64,000 bases of DNA from Montifringilla adamsi (Eukaryota > Chordata > Aves > Passeriformes > Passeridae), in contig JAGGNK010013558.1 of the NCBI GenBank assembly GCA_017590115.1, positions 19,134,992-19,198,991 of the forward strand. Reading direction: 5' to 3'. A program made the position numbers and the translations under genes. The stretch's first letter is position 1. Each line of letters opens with the position of its first letter. Below the pieces are notes generated by a model that saw only the letters and a program-made list of their open reading frames with translations, had not been told where the DNA came from and did not search any database. Below, in pieces: positions 49,801 through 61,800 of the stretch.

Positions 49801-52800
49801 GACCCTCTGAATACCATCTATTAAAAGAGTTTTCCCTCAATTTTTGGAAACTTTTTACCTCAGTGAAGTATTTTAAGGAAATCCACAACCAGCAGGGCAT
49901 AACTTTGTCCCTCAGTTAATCTGTACCAATCCTGGATCATTCCTGGAGTGAGGTAAGTCTGGAATAATTCAGGAAATGGTGGTGAAATTAGGAAAAGAAA
50001 AGTTTGGGAGAAGAAATTCTGTAACGTTTTAGGCATTTTGACTTTTCCAAACTCTGTTGCATTCACAGTGCAAAAGAAAATGTTTTAATATTTAATAAAT
50101 CATAGTTCTGGAAAAGAAACAAGGAACCCAACCCCCCAAAAACATTCCTGGCATCTTTCTGAAGAATGTCCATATTAACTCTGTTGTCATGGCTTGATTC
50201 CAGCTTTATTGGATTATAAATTCTATTTCCATCCTCTTGGTTTTCAATTGCAGATCTATTTTTACCTTTCTTTTGTTAAATAATAATCATTGTTTGCAGG
50301 CCACAGTTGTGTTTGTAGCCATCAGAATTTTATTTATTTATTTTTTTTTTTTGTCTAGAACTGTTATTTTCCTAGTTTTAATAATCCTCCAGAACTTGTA
50401 AAAGTAAATTATGTGCTTGATTTGCCAGGATCTGTTTGGTGTTTTAAACACAGCAGATACACCAGATGAATTAACAGAAATCTGTCAGCTTTTCTGCACC
50501 CTGCAATTCCAAATTCCCAATGCTCCTGCCTTAGAGAATCTCAGATCTTTGGGAATAGAGGAGTTGGAGCCAGAGATAAACACAGAAATTTGGTTTTTAG
50601 GGGAAAAGCTGCTCAGTGTTTAATGTGGTTTGGTGGGATCTTCACGCATCATTTGTAGGGTAAGCAGATCTGGAAGGACTAGATGTGGGCATGAAAAGAT
50701 GATAAGGGAGAAGATTAGAGAAAACCACCAAGAAAAATCAGATTTTGTCTCTTTTTTAGGTGCAGCTGCACATGCAAGGGGCAGAGTTGTATCCTGGGAG
50801 TAGCTGAGGAGCCTGCCCATAACTCAGCTGGAGTTTGGGGAAGCTCCCTGCCTGCCTGTGCCTGCTCTGCTCCGTCTGTCAGGAGTTTGGAAATATTTTG
50901 ATTGCCTTTTGGAGCATCTTTGCCTAATTAGCAGGTTTTTTTTTTTTCCCTTCCCTCTTTGCAATCTGGCAGTCACAGCGAGGGCTGCACACAGAGCAGG
51001 GCTGGGGAGCAGGGGAGGCAGAGCTGCTCTCCAGGGAATGCTGCAGCCCTGGGATCAGGTATCCAGCAGGGAGCAGGGTTTGCTCACAGGCAGTGGGACA
51101 CAGTCAGGGAGCACACAATTCCAGGAGGGTTTGGACTGGGAGGGAGCTGAAATCCCATCCCCAACCTATGGATCCCATCCCCATCCCATGGATCCTGTCC
51201 CATCCCATCCAATGATCCCATGGATCCCATCCCCATCCCATCCTATCCTAGCAGGTCCATGCCATGGATTCCATCCCATCTCCATCCCATGGATCCCATC
51301 CCCATCCCATCTCCACACCTTCCACTACCCCAGGGTGTTCCAAGCCTTCACTTGGACATTCCAGGGATCCAGGGAGTTTCTCTGGGAATTCCACCCCCAC
51401 CCCTCCCCACGGTCCCAGGGAGGAATTCTTTCCCAAATCCCATCTAACCCCACTTCCTGGCCATTTAATCCCATCCCCCTGTCCTGTCAGTCCCTTTCCA
51501 AGTCTCCCCTTCGAGGCTGCAGCAGTATTTGTACAAAAGACACTGAAAACACAAAAAACCCCAAATCTCAAGAGGAAACGCCAGAGCCCTTTTTGAATTT
51601 GGGTTTTGGTTCAGGCAGAGGCTGTTTTCTTTCCTGGCACGGCTCCTGAGGAGAGCTGGAGTAGGGAAAGCTCTCAGGGATGTCCTTCCACGTTTTCTCC
51701 CAAATAAATGTATAAATGTTTTAATTTGACCAATATACAGCTGGATGTTAGGAAATATTTCTTTCCTGGGAGAGTGGTTAAGTAGTGAAACAGCTTCCCC
51801 GGGGAAGTGTGGAATCACCATCCCTGGAAGGGCTCAAAAATCCAATTTTGGTTTCATTGACAAGGTGCTGTTCAGTCAGGAGTTGAACCTGGTGAACTTC
51901 GAGGTCTTTTCCAACCTTAATAACTCAGTGATTCTGTGAATATGGAAGTTCAAACCCCACTTTTCATATCACTGTTTAGTAAAAATAAATCTCTTGCCAA
52001 CATGAGCAGAGGAAAAAGGATTGAATTTCAGAACCTTTGGTCCAAACTTTGTCACAGTTTTCCTGCTGCACACAATTCCAGTTCTTCCTGTTTGCCCATT
52101 TCCCTGCTGGATTCCCTAAATTGGAGCTGCTGCAAAAAAGATGGGAAAGGGAAAACTTGGGAAATCCAAGGAATTTTGGTAGCTGCTGGTTGGCTTCTCT
52201 GGATAATTGAGCTTTAAATGAAGGTGGCATTAGCTAAAATAGGCAGCAGTTTTTAATTAGTGAAGTGCTGGAGTTCACACCAAAGGTTCCCAAAAACCTT
52301 CCAGAACTTTTCTAATAAAGCCAAAGTTGACAATTTCCAGGCTAAAGGAAATAATCCCTGGGAGAAGAACCAACGCAGCAGAAAAACCCATGGAAAAGCA
52401 GGAAATAACAACTGGAATTCCCTCATTTCTCTGCAGTGCATGAGCTTGGCTAATTCAGCTTTTGTTAATTAGAGTTTGTAATTGTGATCTTGCCATTTAT
52501 AGCTAAAAATAGGTGTCAAATTCTATGGAAGAGCAAATGTGAAAGCAGATTTTCATTGTTAATTGTATACATTGTGTCTGTTTCCTGCAGACATTGTGCT
52601 AGCGGGGAGGAAACGTATGCATTTCAAAATCTGAGTTATTTATAAAACTTAATTCTTTCTCAAAGATCCCAAACAGCAGCTTCATGTCCTCGTTCCTGCT
52701 CCTGCACAACAGCAAGTAATGGGATAAATGAAGGATTTTGGAGCAGTGTGATGCAGGAAAGATAAAAAATGGAATTTTGGGAGGTTCCTACTGTAATATT

Positions 52801-55800
52801 TACACTCAGTGTCTTTGCTATTGTTGGTTCCAACCCACCACACGCTGCTTGGAACAAAATCTCAATTCTCACCCTGAAATATTCACTCAGCTGTCACTCA
52901 GGGATGAGTCAAGAATGCATTATAGTAAACCAAAAAATGGGAAATTGATTCAGTGTTTAGTGCACAAATAATTGTATTGATTTATTCAGAATATTTATAT
53001 TATATAATATTTATTCAGAACGTACAAATTTACTCAGATATTTATTCAGAATGTACAAAATTGTGAAGAATAATGAGATTGAAGTGCAACTTCCAAGCAG
53101 CTTTTCATTCAGGGTGTGTTGGTGAGTGTGTGCAATCATTCTCTGGGGAGATGATGCTTTCTTTCAATTTATTCTTTAAAAAACCTTTTTCATTGCTGCA
53201 GTGGCCCTGTGAAAGGCTGTGTTTTAGCTCAAACCACTATTTCAGGGATTTTTAACATTCGTTTCCAGCAGGAGCATTTTACTCTTGAGCACTGTTTGGT
53301 TCTGGAGCGCTGTGGCACAGGCTGGAAAGGCTTTAAAATCAGATTTTATGGCTGCAGATCTCACGAGTTCTTGGCTTATTCTGGGTGTATTTGGTGCACT
53401 GAAGTCCAAAAAGGCTCAGAGTGAAATGTGAGATGTCCCACGTGTTGTGTGCTGCCCCTCCGTGAACTTTGACAGGCCGAGCCTGGTCTGGTGCGTGGAG
53501 GGAAATAAAAAAAGTGATTGATGAGAAATCCTCAGATGTATTTTTATTTCGTGTCAGAGCACGTTTTGACATGAAATTACAGCGATAAAAAGCCTTGATT
53601 TGCCTCAGCTCTGCTGTTATCTCCAGCCCTATTTTAATGTACACTTTATAGGCACATAAAGTTTGTTCATTGTATTTTTATTTACAGGAGGCTTCCGATG
53701 GCAACTTCCTCAAAAGCTCTTCAGAGCCAGATGTGTCTGATGCTGCTGAAGTTTTAAAAAACGTGTGTTCTGACTTGATTTAATGATTTCCTGATTGTCC
53801 TGGCTGCTTTTTGATGCTCTCTGCTCTCTTGCAGCCTCAGATAACAGCCAGAGGTTTCGGGAAACCTGCTTTGCCTTCGCGCTGACGCCGCAGCAAGTGC
53901 AGCAGATCAGCAGCTCCATGTGAGTGGGCTCCAGCAGCCCTGAAATCCCAAGAATCCACCCCAAATCCACCCAGCTTTCCACAGCCCTGCTTGGGAACGG
54001 CAGGGGAGAACTCCTCTGGGGAGTTTGTTAGTGTCCTTGTGTGGGGAGGAGAGGATTCAGCCCCTCCACTGAGGTTGGGGTGGGTTTCTCTGCTGTTAAG
54101 CTCCCTGCAAATCCTGAATTCTGCTTCCTGCAGCTCTTCCTTGCCACCAGTTTCTCTGTTAATTCGTTATAAAGTTGTGACTTTATGGTGGCCCATCAGA
54201 ATTTTCTTTCTAATATACAAAAAACCAAAAATCCCCCCAGAAAACCCCACAAAAACAACCCATAAAACACATAACCCCCCAAAAGAAAAAGCAACAAACA
54301 AAAACCAAAACAAACAACCCCCAAAAACCAGCAAAAAATCCCAACAAACAAAAACCACCCAAAAAACCCCCCAAAAAACCAAAAAAATAAAACCCCCACA
54401 AACTAACAAAAAAAACCCTCGAACAAAAACCCCCACAAAAATAGAGGTGTCCTTGTGTGGGGAGGAGAGGATTCAGCCCCTCCACTGAGGTTGGGGTGGG
54501 TTTCTCTGCTGTTAAGCTCCCTGCAAATCCTGAATTCTGCTTCCTGCAGCTCTTCCTTGCCACCAGTTTCTCTGTTAATTCGTTATAAAGTTGTGACTTT
54601 ATGGTGGCCCATCAGAATTTTCTTTCTAATATAGGAAAAACCAAAAATCCCCCCAAAAAACCCCACAAAAACAACCCATAAAACACATAACCCCCCAAAA
54701 GAAAAAGCAACAAACAAAAACCAAAACAAACAACCCCCAAAAACCAGCAAAAAATCCCAACAAACAAACAAAAACCACCCAAAAAACCAAGAAAAAACCA
54801 AAAAAATAAAACCTCCACAAACTAACAAAAAAAAAACCTCGAACAAAAACCCCCACAAAAATAGAGCTCAGACACAAATTTATTTCTTTACCTCAAAAAA
54901 TAAAAACTCTTCCTTTTAACCCCTCTTGAGAGGGGTGGTTTGAGCAGGAGCAGCAAAGTCTGGTGTACATTATACCTACCTGAAAGTGTGAATTTTCCAT
55001 TTTTTTGTGTAAAAACGAAATGTTTTCCATAAATTGGAAACTTCTAGCAAACTCCTGAGGAATCTTGTGAACAGCAGGATATTTTAATCCATTTTCTCTT
55101 GTTTCCAGGGATATTTCTGGGACCAAATGTGACTTCACAGTACAGGTCCAGCTAAGGTAGGGATTTTGTTGCCTGTTGGTTTTTAGGATTGATCAGCTAG
55201 GTCCTTCCCAGGTTGGGAATTCCTGGATGGAAAAGAGCTGGTTTTCCTCATCCTGGTTGATTTTTTTTTGTCAGTGAATCCTTCCTGTAGCTCCACCTTG
55301 GTCATTCCATGTCCTGGGGCTGGAAAATCCATGAGCAGGGAGGGTTGTTTTTCTTAGCATGGGTATTCCAAGATCTGCTTCTTTAGGCGCTTTGGGAATC
55401 ACCAGCCTGGTGAATTTTGGGGTTTCTAATAAAATATATAATGGATTAAATCCTCTGCCTCAGCCAGGTGGGGTGGGATGGACCAAGGATGAGGAGAGAA
55501 TGAACAAACCCCTCTTGGATTGTCCATGGACAGGGATGGGGCAGGTCCCTGGAAGGAGCCCAGGGCAGCTGAGAGGTTCTGCTGCTCCTTGGAATGCTCA
55601 GTGTCCTGCTGGCAGCAGGAAAGGTGTGTCCTGCTGGGATCCAGCAGCAAAAACACCTCTTTGAACTGGAAAGAAATAAATTCAACAGCAGAAACTGCCT
55701 GGAAGTGCAGCTGGGACGGGGGAAATGTCATTTGTAACACCTTGGTGTTGTGTGGAGAGGTCAGGCTGGAGAAGAGGCAGAGAAGAAATTGGGGGTGGGA

Positions 55801-58800
55801 TGAGTCAGGCTGAGGAATTCAAGGAATCTGAGGAGGAACCTCCAGGCTGCTTGAAGCACTGTGGTTTTGGGGGGTTTTCCTGCTCAGTGACATCAGTGGA
55901 GGGCTGTGTTTAGCAAGATCTGTCATGATTTCAGAGCTCATGGAAAAGCAATTCCTTCTAGGAAGAGATGGTCTTTAAATCACTGTAAAAGTGAAAGATG
56001 ATGGCAGCTCTTTGCTTTCAGGTTTTGTTTATCAGAAACCAGTTGTCCACAAGAAGATCACTTCCCACCCAATCTGTGTGTGAAAGTCAATGGGAAACCA
56101 TGCAGCCTTCCAGTAAGTAAAATCTGCTTTTAATATTCATTTTGGGATGCATTATTAGGAATTTTTTGCCTGAAAATTTATCCCAATCTTTTTTTTCACA
56201 TTCTGGATTTGGAATTGGAATGAACAGAAAAGATCAAGTAATTTGTTTTAGCCGGTAGATCCAGAAGTTCAAGATGACATATTTAGTAACACTAACATGA
56301 GTAGAGAAAAGAAGGATTGAATTTTAGAAACTCTGGTCCAAAGTTTGGGGTTTTTTGTTTAGCTTTGCTGAGACAGGTGAGGTGGCAAAGTTCCCTTTGA
56401 TTCTATGGGCAGGGTTCGGATTTTGGATTTCCATCAGGAGAAGGAGCTTCTAAAATGCTCAATATTTTATTGTCTGATCCCTGTCTCTTTGAATTAAACA
56501 CAGAGCCTGGTCCAGGTGTATTAGGAGGGACAGGACACAAAAGCACTGTGGGATTCTTTTTTCTGAGAGCTGAAATTTTGGTTTTCAGGGCTACCTGCCA
56601 CCAACCAAAAACGGTGTTGAACCAAAGCGCCCCAGCCGACCAATCAACATTACCTCACTTGTCCGCCTGTCCACCACGGTCCCCAACACCATCGTCGTGT
56701 CCTGGACTGCAGAGATTGGCAGGGTGAGTGCCTCTGGGGTCTCTTCTGTCTGCTTTAGAGATAATCCTGGCAGGAAAAAAAAAAAAAATCCTTGCTGGGG
56801 TGGCCACGGATGTTCTTGTTCAGCTGGAATTCGGCGCTGCCGGCCGGGCGGGATGTGCTCCCTCAGATCCCTCCCTCACCTTCGGGGTGGGATCTCTCCC
56901 TCCTCATCTTTGTGACTCAGGGAGGGCCAGATAAAGAGATCAAGGCATCCTCTAAGCCTTTTGTTTGTTGATTTGGCCAAACTTCAGACTTTGAAGCTCT
57001 TCCTGACTGCAGGGACTTGACAAAGCTTGGCTTGGACTTGCAAGGAGCGGGTGCCGTCGAGCCCAGAGTGGCCCTTTAGAGCTGTGAGTGTGGACACAAA
57101 ACACTGATTCCATTGACCTTTTTTACATTTCTCCCAGCTGTTCTCCTTATCCTTCACATTTAAAACCTCTTGGTTTTATAATTTTTTTGTGTCTGTGGGG
57201 AGAAGGTTACATCCGGTGTCAGAAAATCGCTGATGTTCCACCAGGCTAATGAAATCTGGAACATGCTGCAAAAAGTGACTTCAATAAATCAGCCATGAAT
57301 TACTGAGCTGGCACCAAAGCTGCTGGGTGGGCATTCCAGAGGCACCGTGTGCTGCTGCCACTGCCCCCATCCTGTTTTCAGAAGTGCCCAGAATTGTCCT
57401 GAGGTGAAACTTTGGCCAAGAATTTGTCAGCGTGCAAAGCCCAGCGTGGAAAAATGCTTACACTCCAGTCAGGGACAATGGGCAGCTCTGAAACACCAGG
57501 GTGGGATTTCGTGGTGGATTTCTTGTGGAGCAGAAAACAATCTCCATTCAGATGATGGCATAAAGGATGGCTGAGTGATTCTGGGCCAAAAAAATATCCT
57601 CTTTTATCTAATGAGAGCTGCAGGTATCAGAAAGAAGCAGTTCCAAATCAGCCTGCTTGGGTAAAGTGCAAGTGGGTGAGTCCCAGATGCTGCTCTGAGG
57701 GATTCACAATTCAGGATTTAGGGACAAGAAGTGCCCCAAGTTTGAGTCAGTCCCTTGGGAACTGGCTGGTTCTCAGGTTTCACAGATTAATCAGTTATGA
57801 AGAACATTTTGGGGAGCTTCTGGCATAAATAAGCATTAGATCCAGAATTGTAGGACAGGGCTGGAGCAGCCTGGGACAGGGGAAGGTGTCCCTGCCCATG
57901 GCAGGGGTGGAATGGGATGGGATTTAAGATCCCTTCCAACCCAAACCATCCTGGAATTCTATAAAAAACAATCCTTCCTAAATAGATTCTTTAAGACACA
58001 CCCCTTCCTAAATTGATTCTTTAACACAGTCCTTCCTAAATAGATTCTTTAAGACACAGCCTTTCCTAATTTGACTCTTTGAGACTTTGACAGTGAAATG
58101 TGAAGAATTATTTTATATTTGGCTGTGCCTGTGTAGCACAAAATCTGAGTTCCCCTCTCCCCCTTCCCTCCAAAGTCAGTTCTGGTCCCAACTGTGCTCC
58201 CTACCTTTGCTGGAGTCCTCACTGTGATTTTTACACAATCTGTTTCAAGAGCCTTCTGTACAAGATGCCTTGGGCAAGTTCCTGCCTTTGTAGATTCAAG
58301 CTGTCGGTAAATAATTTCACAACGTTAATTAGCATTTTTCTAACTCCTCTCCTAATTGAGGCATTAAACAAACAAGTTAAGGCAGTAGTGGTTTTTAACG
58401 ATGTGAGAAGCATTCATTGTGAGAATAAAATATTTAAAATGTGGTGTTTCTGATGCTGCTCCACTTGGTGTGATTTTGTGGTGAGATATATCACTGAGAT
58501 CCTGCCTTCAGATCCTAAATAAAGGACGGGGGCTGTCACAATTACATGGATTTTTTTTTCAAGTGGAAACGTGTGGCAGTTGCTGAGGGAAGCCTTTTCT
58601 TTTTCGATTTAAATTGTATGAATGCAGCTCCAGGTTTAGCCAATGTTCAAATCAAAAAATAATTGATGCACCCTAATGTGAGAACATGGATTTGGTTCTT
58701 TCCATTCTGGAGGCTGAGAGGTGTTGCTGCTGAGTCACATTTTTAGAAAGACATAACCTGATTTTTTTTTGAGATTATAAGAAAAATGAGAGCTTCAGAA

Positions 58801-61800
58801 ATCCCAGGAATTTGGGCTCCATGGCAGGAAGAGTTCATTCCATGAGGGAAGGTTCACCTGAGTTGTGGGACTTGACAGAGTTGGGTTCTGCCTCTGAACT
58901 GCTGTGGTGATGAAATTCACATTTCAGAGACAATTGAGGGGCAGGAGGAGAAGAAAAAGATGGCCAGTGCTTCCAGATACTGCAGGTGATGCATCTTGGG
59001 AAGAGGCATCGCTGCTCATTTTCCTGTTTTGAAAACAAAATAGGCTTTTATTAAAAAAAAAAAAAGAAAAAAATTCTGATTATATTTGACCTGACAGCTT
59101 TCCTTAAATGCACTGACACCAGTGCAGTGTTGAACATTATCCATGTAAAATTAAATATACTGACACCAGTGCAGTACTGAACATTATCCATATAAAATTA
59201 AATATACTGACACCAGTGCAGTGCTGAACATTATCCATATAAAATTCAATGTACTGACACCAGTGGAGTGCTGAATATTATCAATATAAAATTAAATATA
59301 CTGACACCAGTGCAGTGCTGAACATTATCCATATAAAATTCAATGTACTGACACCAGTGGAGTGCTGAATATTATCAATATAAAATTAAATATACTGACA
59401 CCAGTGTAGTGCTGGACATTATTCATATAAAATTAAATATACTGACACAAGTGTGATGCTGAACATTATCCATGTAAAATTCAGTGTACTGGCACAAGTG
59501 TAGTACTGAATATTATCAGTATAAAATTGAAGCAGCTCTCCTCCGTGGTGCCCTGCAATCCCATAGCAAACTGTTATGTGCTGCAGACAGGGATTTTCCT
59601 GGATGTTTTGGGGTTTTCTCTGATGTTTTTGGGGTTTTCCAGAAGCAGCTCTCCTCAGCAGTGCCCTGCAATCCCATAGCAAACTGTTACATGCTGCAGA
59701 CAGGGTTTTCCCTGCTGTTTTGGGGGGTTTCCCTGCTGTTTTGAGGGGTTTCCCTGCTGTTTTGGGGGGTTTCCCTGATGTTTTTGGGGTTTTCCCTGAT
59801 GTTTTTGGGGTTTTCTCGGCTGTTTTTGGGTTTTCTGTGATATTCTGTGGTGTTTTCCAGAACTATTCCATGGCAGTGTACCCGGTGAAGCAGCTCTCCT
59901 CCACAGCGCCCTGCAATCCCATAACAAAATGTTGCATGCTGCAGACAGGGTTTTCCCTGATGTTTTTGGGGTTTTCCCTGATGTTTTTGGGTCTTCTCTG
60001 ATATTCTGTGGTGTTTTCCAGAACTATTCCATGGCAGTGTACCTGGTGAAGCAGCTCTCCTCCACGGTGCTCCTGCAGCGGTTGCGGGCCAAGGGAATCC
60101 GGAACCCGGATCACTCCAGAGCACTGAGTATGTGTCCCTTTCCTTTTGTAAAAGGAAAAAAAAAAAAAATCACTTTTGTGAGGGGAGATTTGGAATTAGG
60201 ACTGTGCTAACCAAGCTTTGGACTTCCTACAGCCCTCTGGGCTTTGGGAATGTGATAGTGGTGTTCTTTGTGTTCAGCTCCAATTCAAAGACTCAGAGCC
60301 TTTGTTTGCACTAGGAGCCGGTCCAGGAACCCTGTTGACACTGTGAGGGGAAAAATGCAAGAGAATCTCTTTCAGCTCAGCCATCCTGGCTTTGTTTGTG
60401 CAGAATGGCACAACTGTGCTCTGCAGTCAAGTGGGCATTCAGTGAAAACCTCAGGAGAAGAAATTGGTGGAAGTTTGTGGCATAAAAACGGCGAAAACTG
60501 CTGCGGGTTTGGTTTTTAGGGAGAGGGGAAAATCCCAGCACCTGATCCATGTAAAATTACTCTTTAATTAATGCTCACATCAGGGGTTGTACCTTCTACA
60601 GAGTGGAAGAAATCAGTGCAGCAGTAAAAAATAGTGCAGAATGGCACAAGTGTGTTTTACAGTGAAATGGGCGGAAGGCCTCACCCTGGGCCTGGCCTGG
60701 GCAGGAGCAGCTCCACCGAGCATTTTCTGCCCCAAAGTTGTGGGGTGAGCCCGGGGAAAGTGCCCAGCACAGAGCCCCTCCTCACTCCAGAGTGAATTTG
60801 CTGCCTTTCTGTTTTCCTCTGCCAACAAATGAGTGGAAATTTATGGCATAAAACCAGCAAAAGCTGCTGTGGGTTTGGTTTTCAGGGAGGGGAGGAAATC
60901 CCAACACCTGATAGTGGTGTTACTCTTTAATTAATGCTCACATCAGGGGTTGTACCTTCTGCAGAAGGGAAGAAATTAGTACAGCACTAAAAATGGTGCA
61001 GAAAGGCACAAGTTTTACAGTGTTGTACAGTGAAGTGGGCATTCAGCACCTCAGGGCTGAAGCCTCCCCCTGGGCCTGGGCATTTCTGTTCCCAAATTGT
61101 GGGGTGAGCCCAGGGAAAGTGCCCAGCACAGAGCCCCTCCTCACCACAGAGTGAATTTGCTGCCATTCTGTTTCCTCTGACAACAAATTGGAGGAAGTTT
61201 GTGGCATAAAAACAGCAAAAACTGCTGCGGGTTTGGTTTTCAGGGAGAGGGGGAAATCCCAACACCTGATCCATTTAAAATTAGTCTATAATTAATGCTC
61301 ACATCAGGTGTTGTACCTTCTCCAGAGGGGAAGAAATGAGTGCAGCGCTACATAATAATGCTGGGCATTAATTTGTCTTAATGCAGTTTGGTGATTTATG
61401 CACAAAATGCATAAAAAATGCACACAAATCTATGGCTTAATGGACAATATGCACAAATATCTACAAAGTTCCTTCCAGGTAGCTGCTGCTCTGCAAGGTG
61501 AGGATGAAGGTGTAGGTCCAGTTCTTAAGCAACAATAAAATGAGTCTGACTTGTTAATTTTACCAATGAGTGCTCATGAAACAGGCCTTGTAAATAAAAA
61601 TAGAGGATGAAAAACTCCAGAAATTGAAGAAGTCAGTATTTCACTGCAGTTATTTAAATCTCAGATTTTGCCAGGGTACTGCCTATTGCTCAATTTGCTT
61701 TTCAGTTTGAAGTCACTTGATGAGGATTTTGGGGGTTTATAGTGGTGTCTGTCCATGTGAGAGTTGTTAACAAGTTTAGCTTGGAGTTGGAAGTGAAATT

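Larger units (their letters stand above)
40852..53834 (+). other. PIAS1: PIAS1 intron 2, 12,983 bp
   Basis: Bounded by GTAAGG and CTCTCTTGCAG. It contains the CR1 pieces, a 45-kb array, the LTR-like copy and the 1,034-bp duplication listed separately. The remainder (for example 40.9-42.3, 43.8-45.1, 45.5-46.9, 49.2-51.1 and 52.1-53.8 kb) is AT-leaning unique DNA with T runs and no supported exon. Confidence 0.9.
56724..59111 (+). other. PIAS1: PIAS1 intron 6, unique part
   Basis: The intron spans 56724-60021 (3,298 bp). This part holds one CR1 tail and a short 33-bp array (listed separately). It is otherwise unique sequence with A/T runs at about 58551 and 59049. No additional exon is supported. 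Confidence 0.85.

Noticed and set aside
54167..54877. Minus-strand Phe/Gly/Trp-rich frames resembling membrane proteins
   Set aside because: They are translations of the G/T-only complement of the A/C tract, so hydrophobic codons follow from composition alone.
59861..59998. Annotating the upstream exon 7 copy as a real alternative exon
   Set aside because: It has an acceptor and 44 exon bases, but no transcript evidence, no convincing donor at its end, and a stop. Reported as a finding instead.
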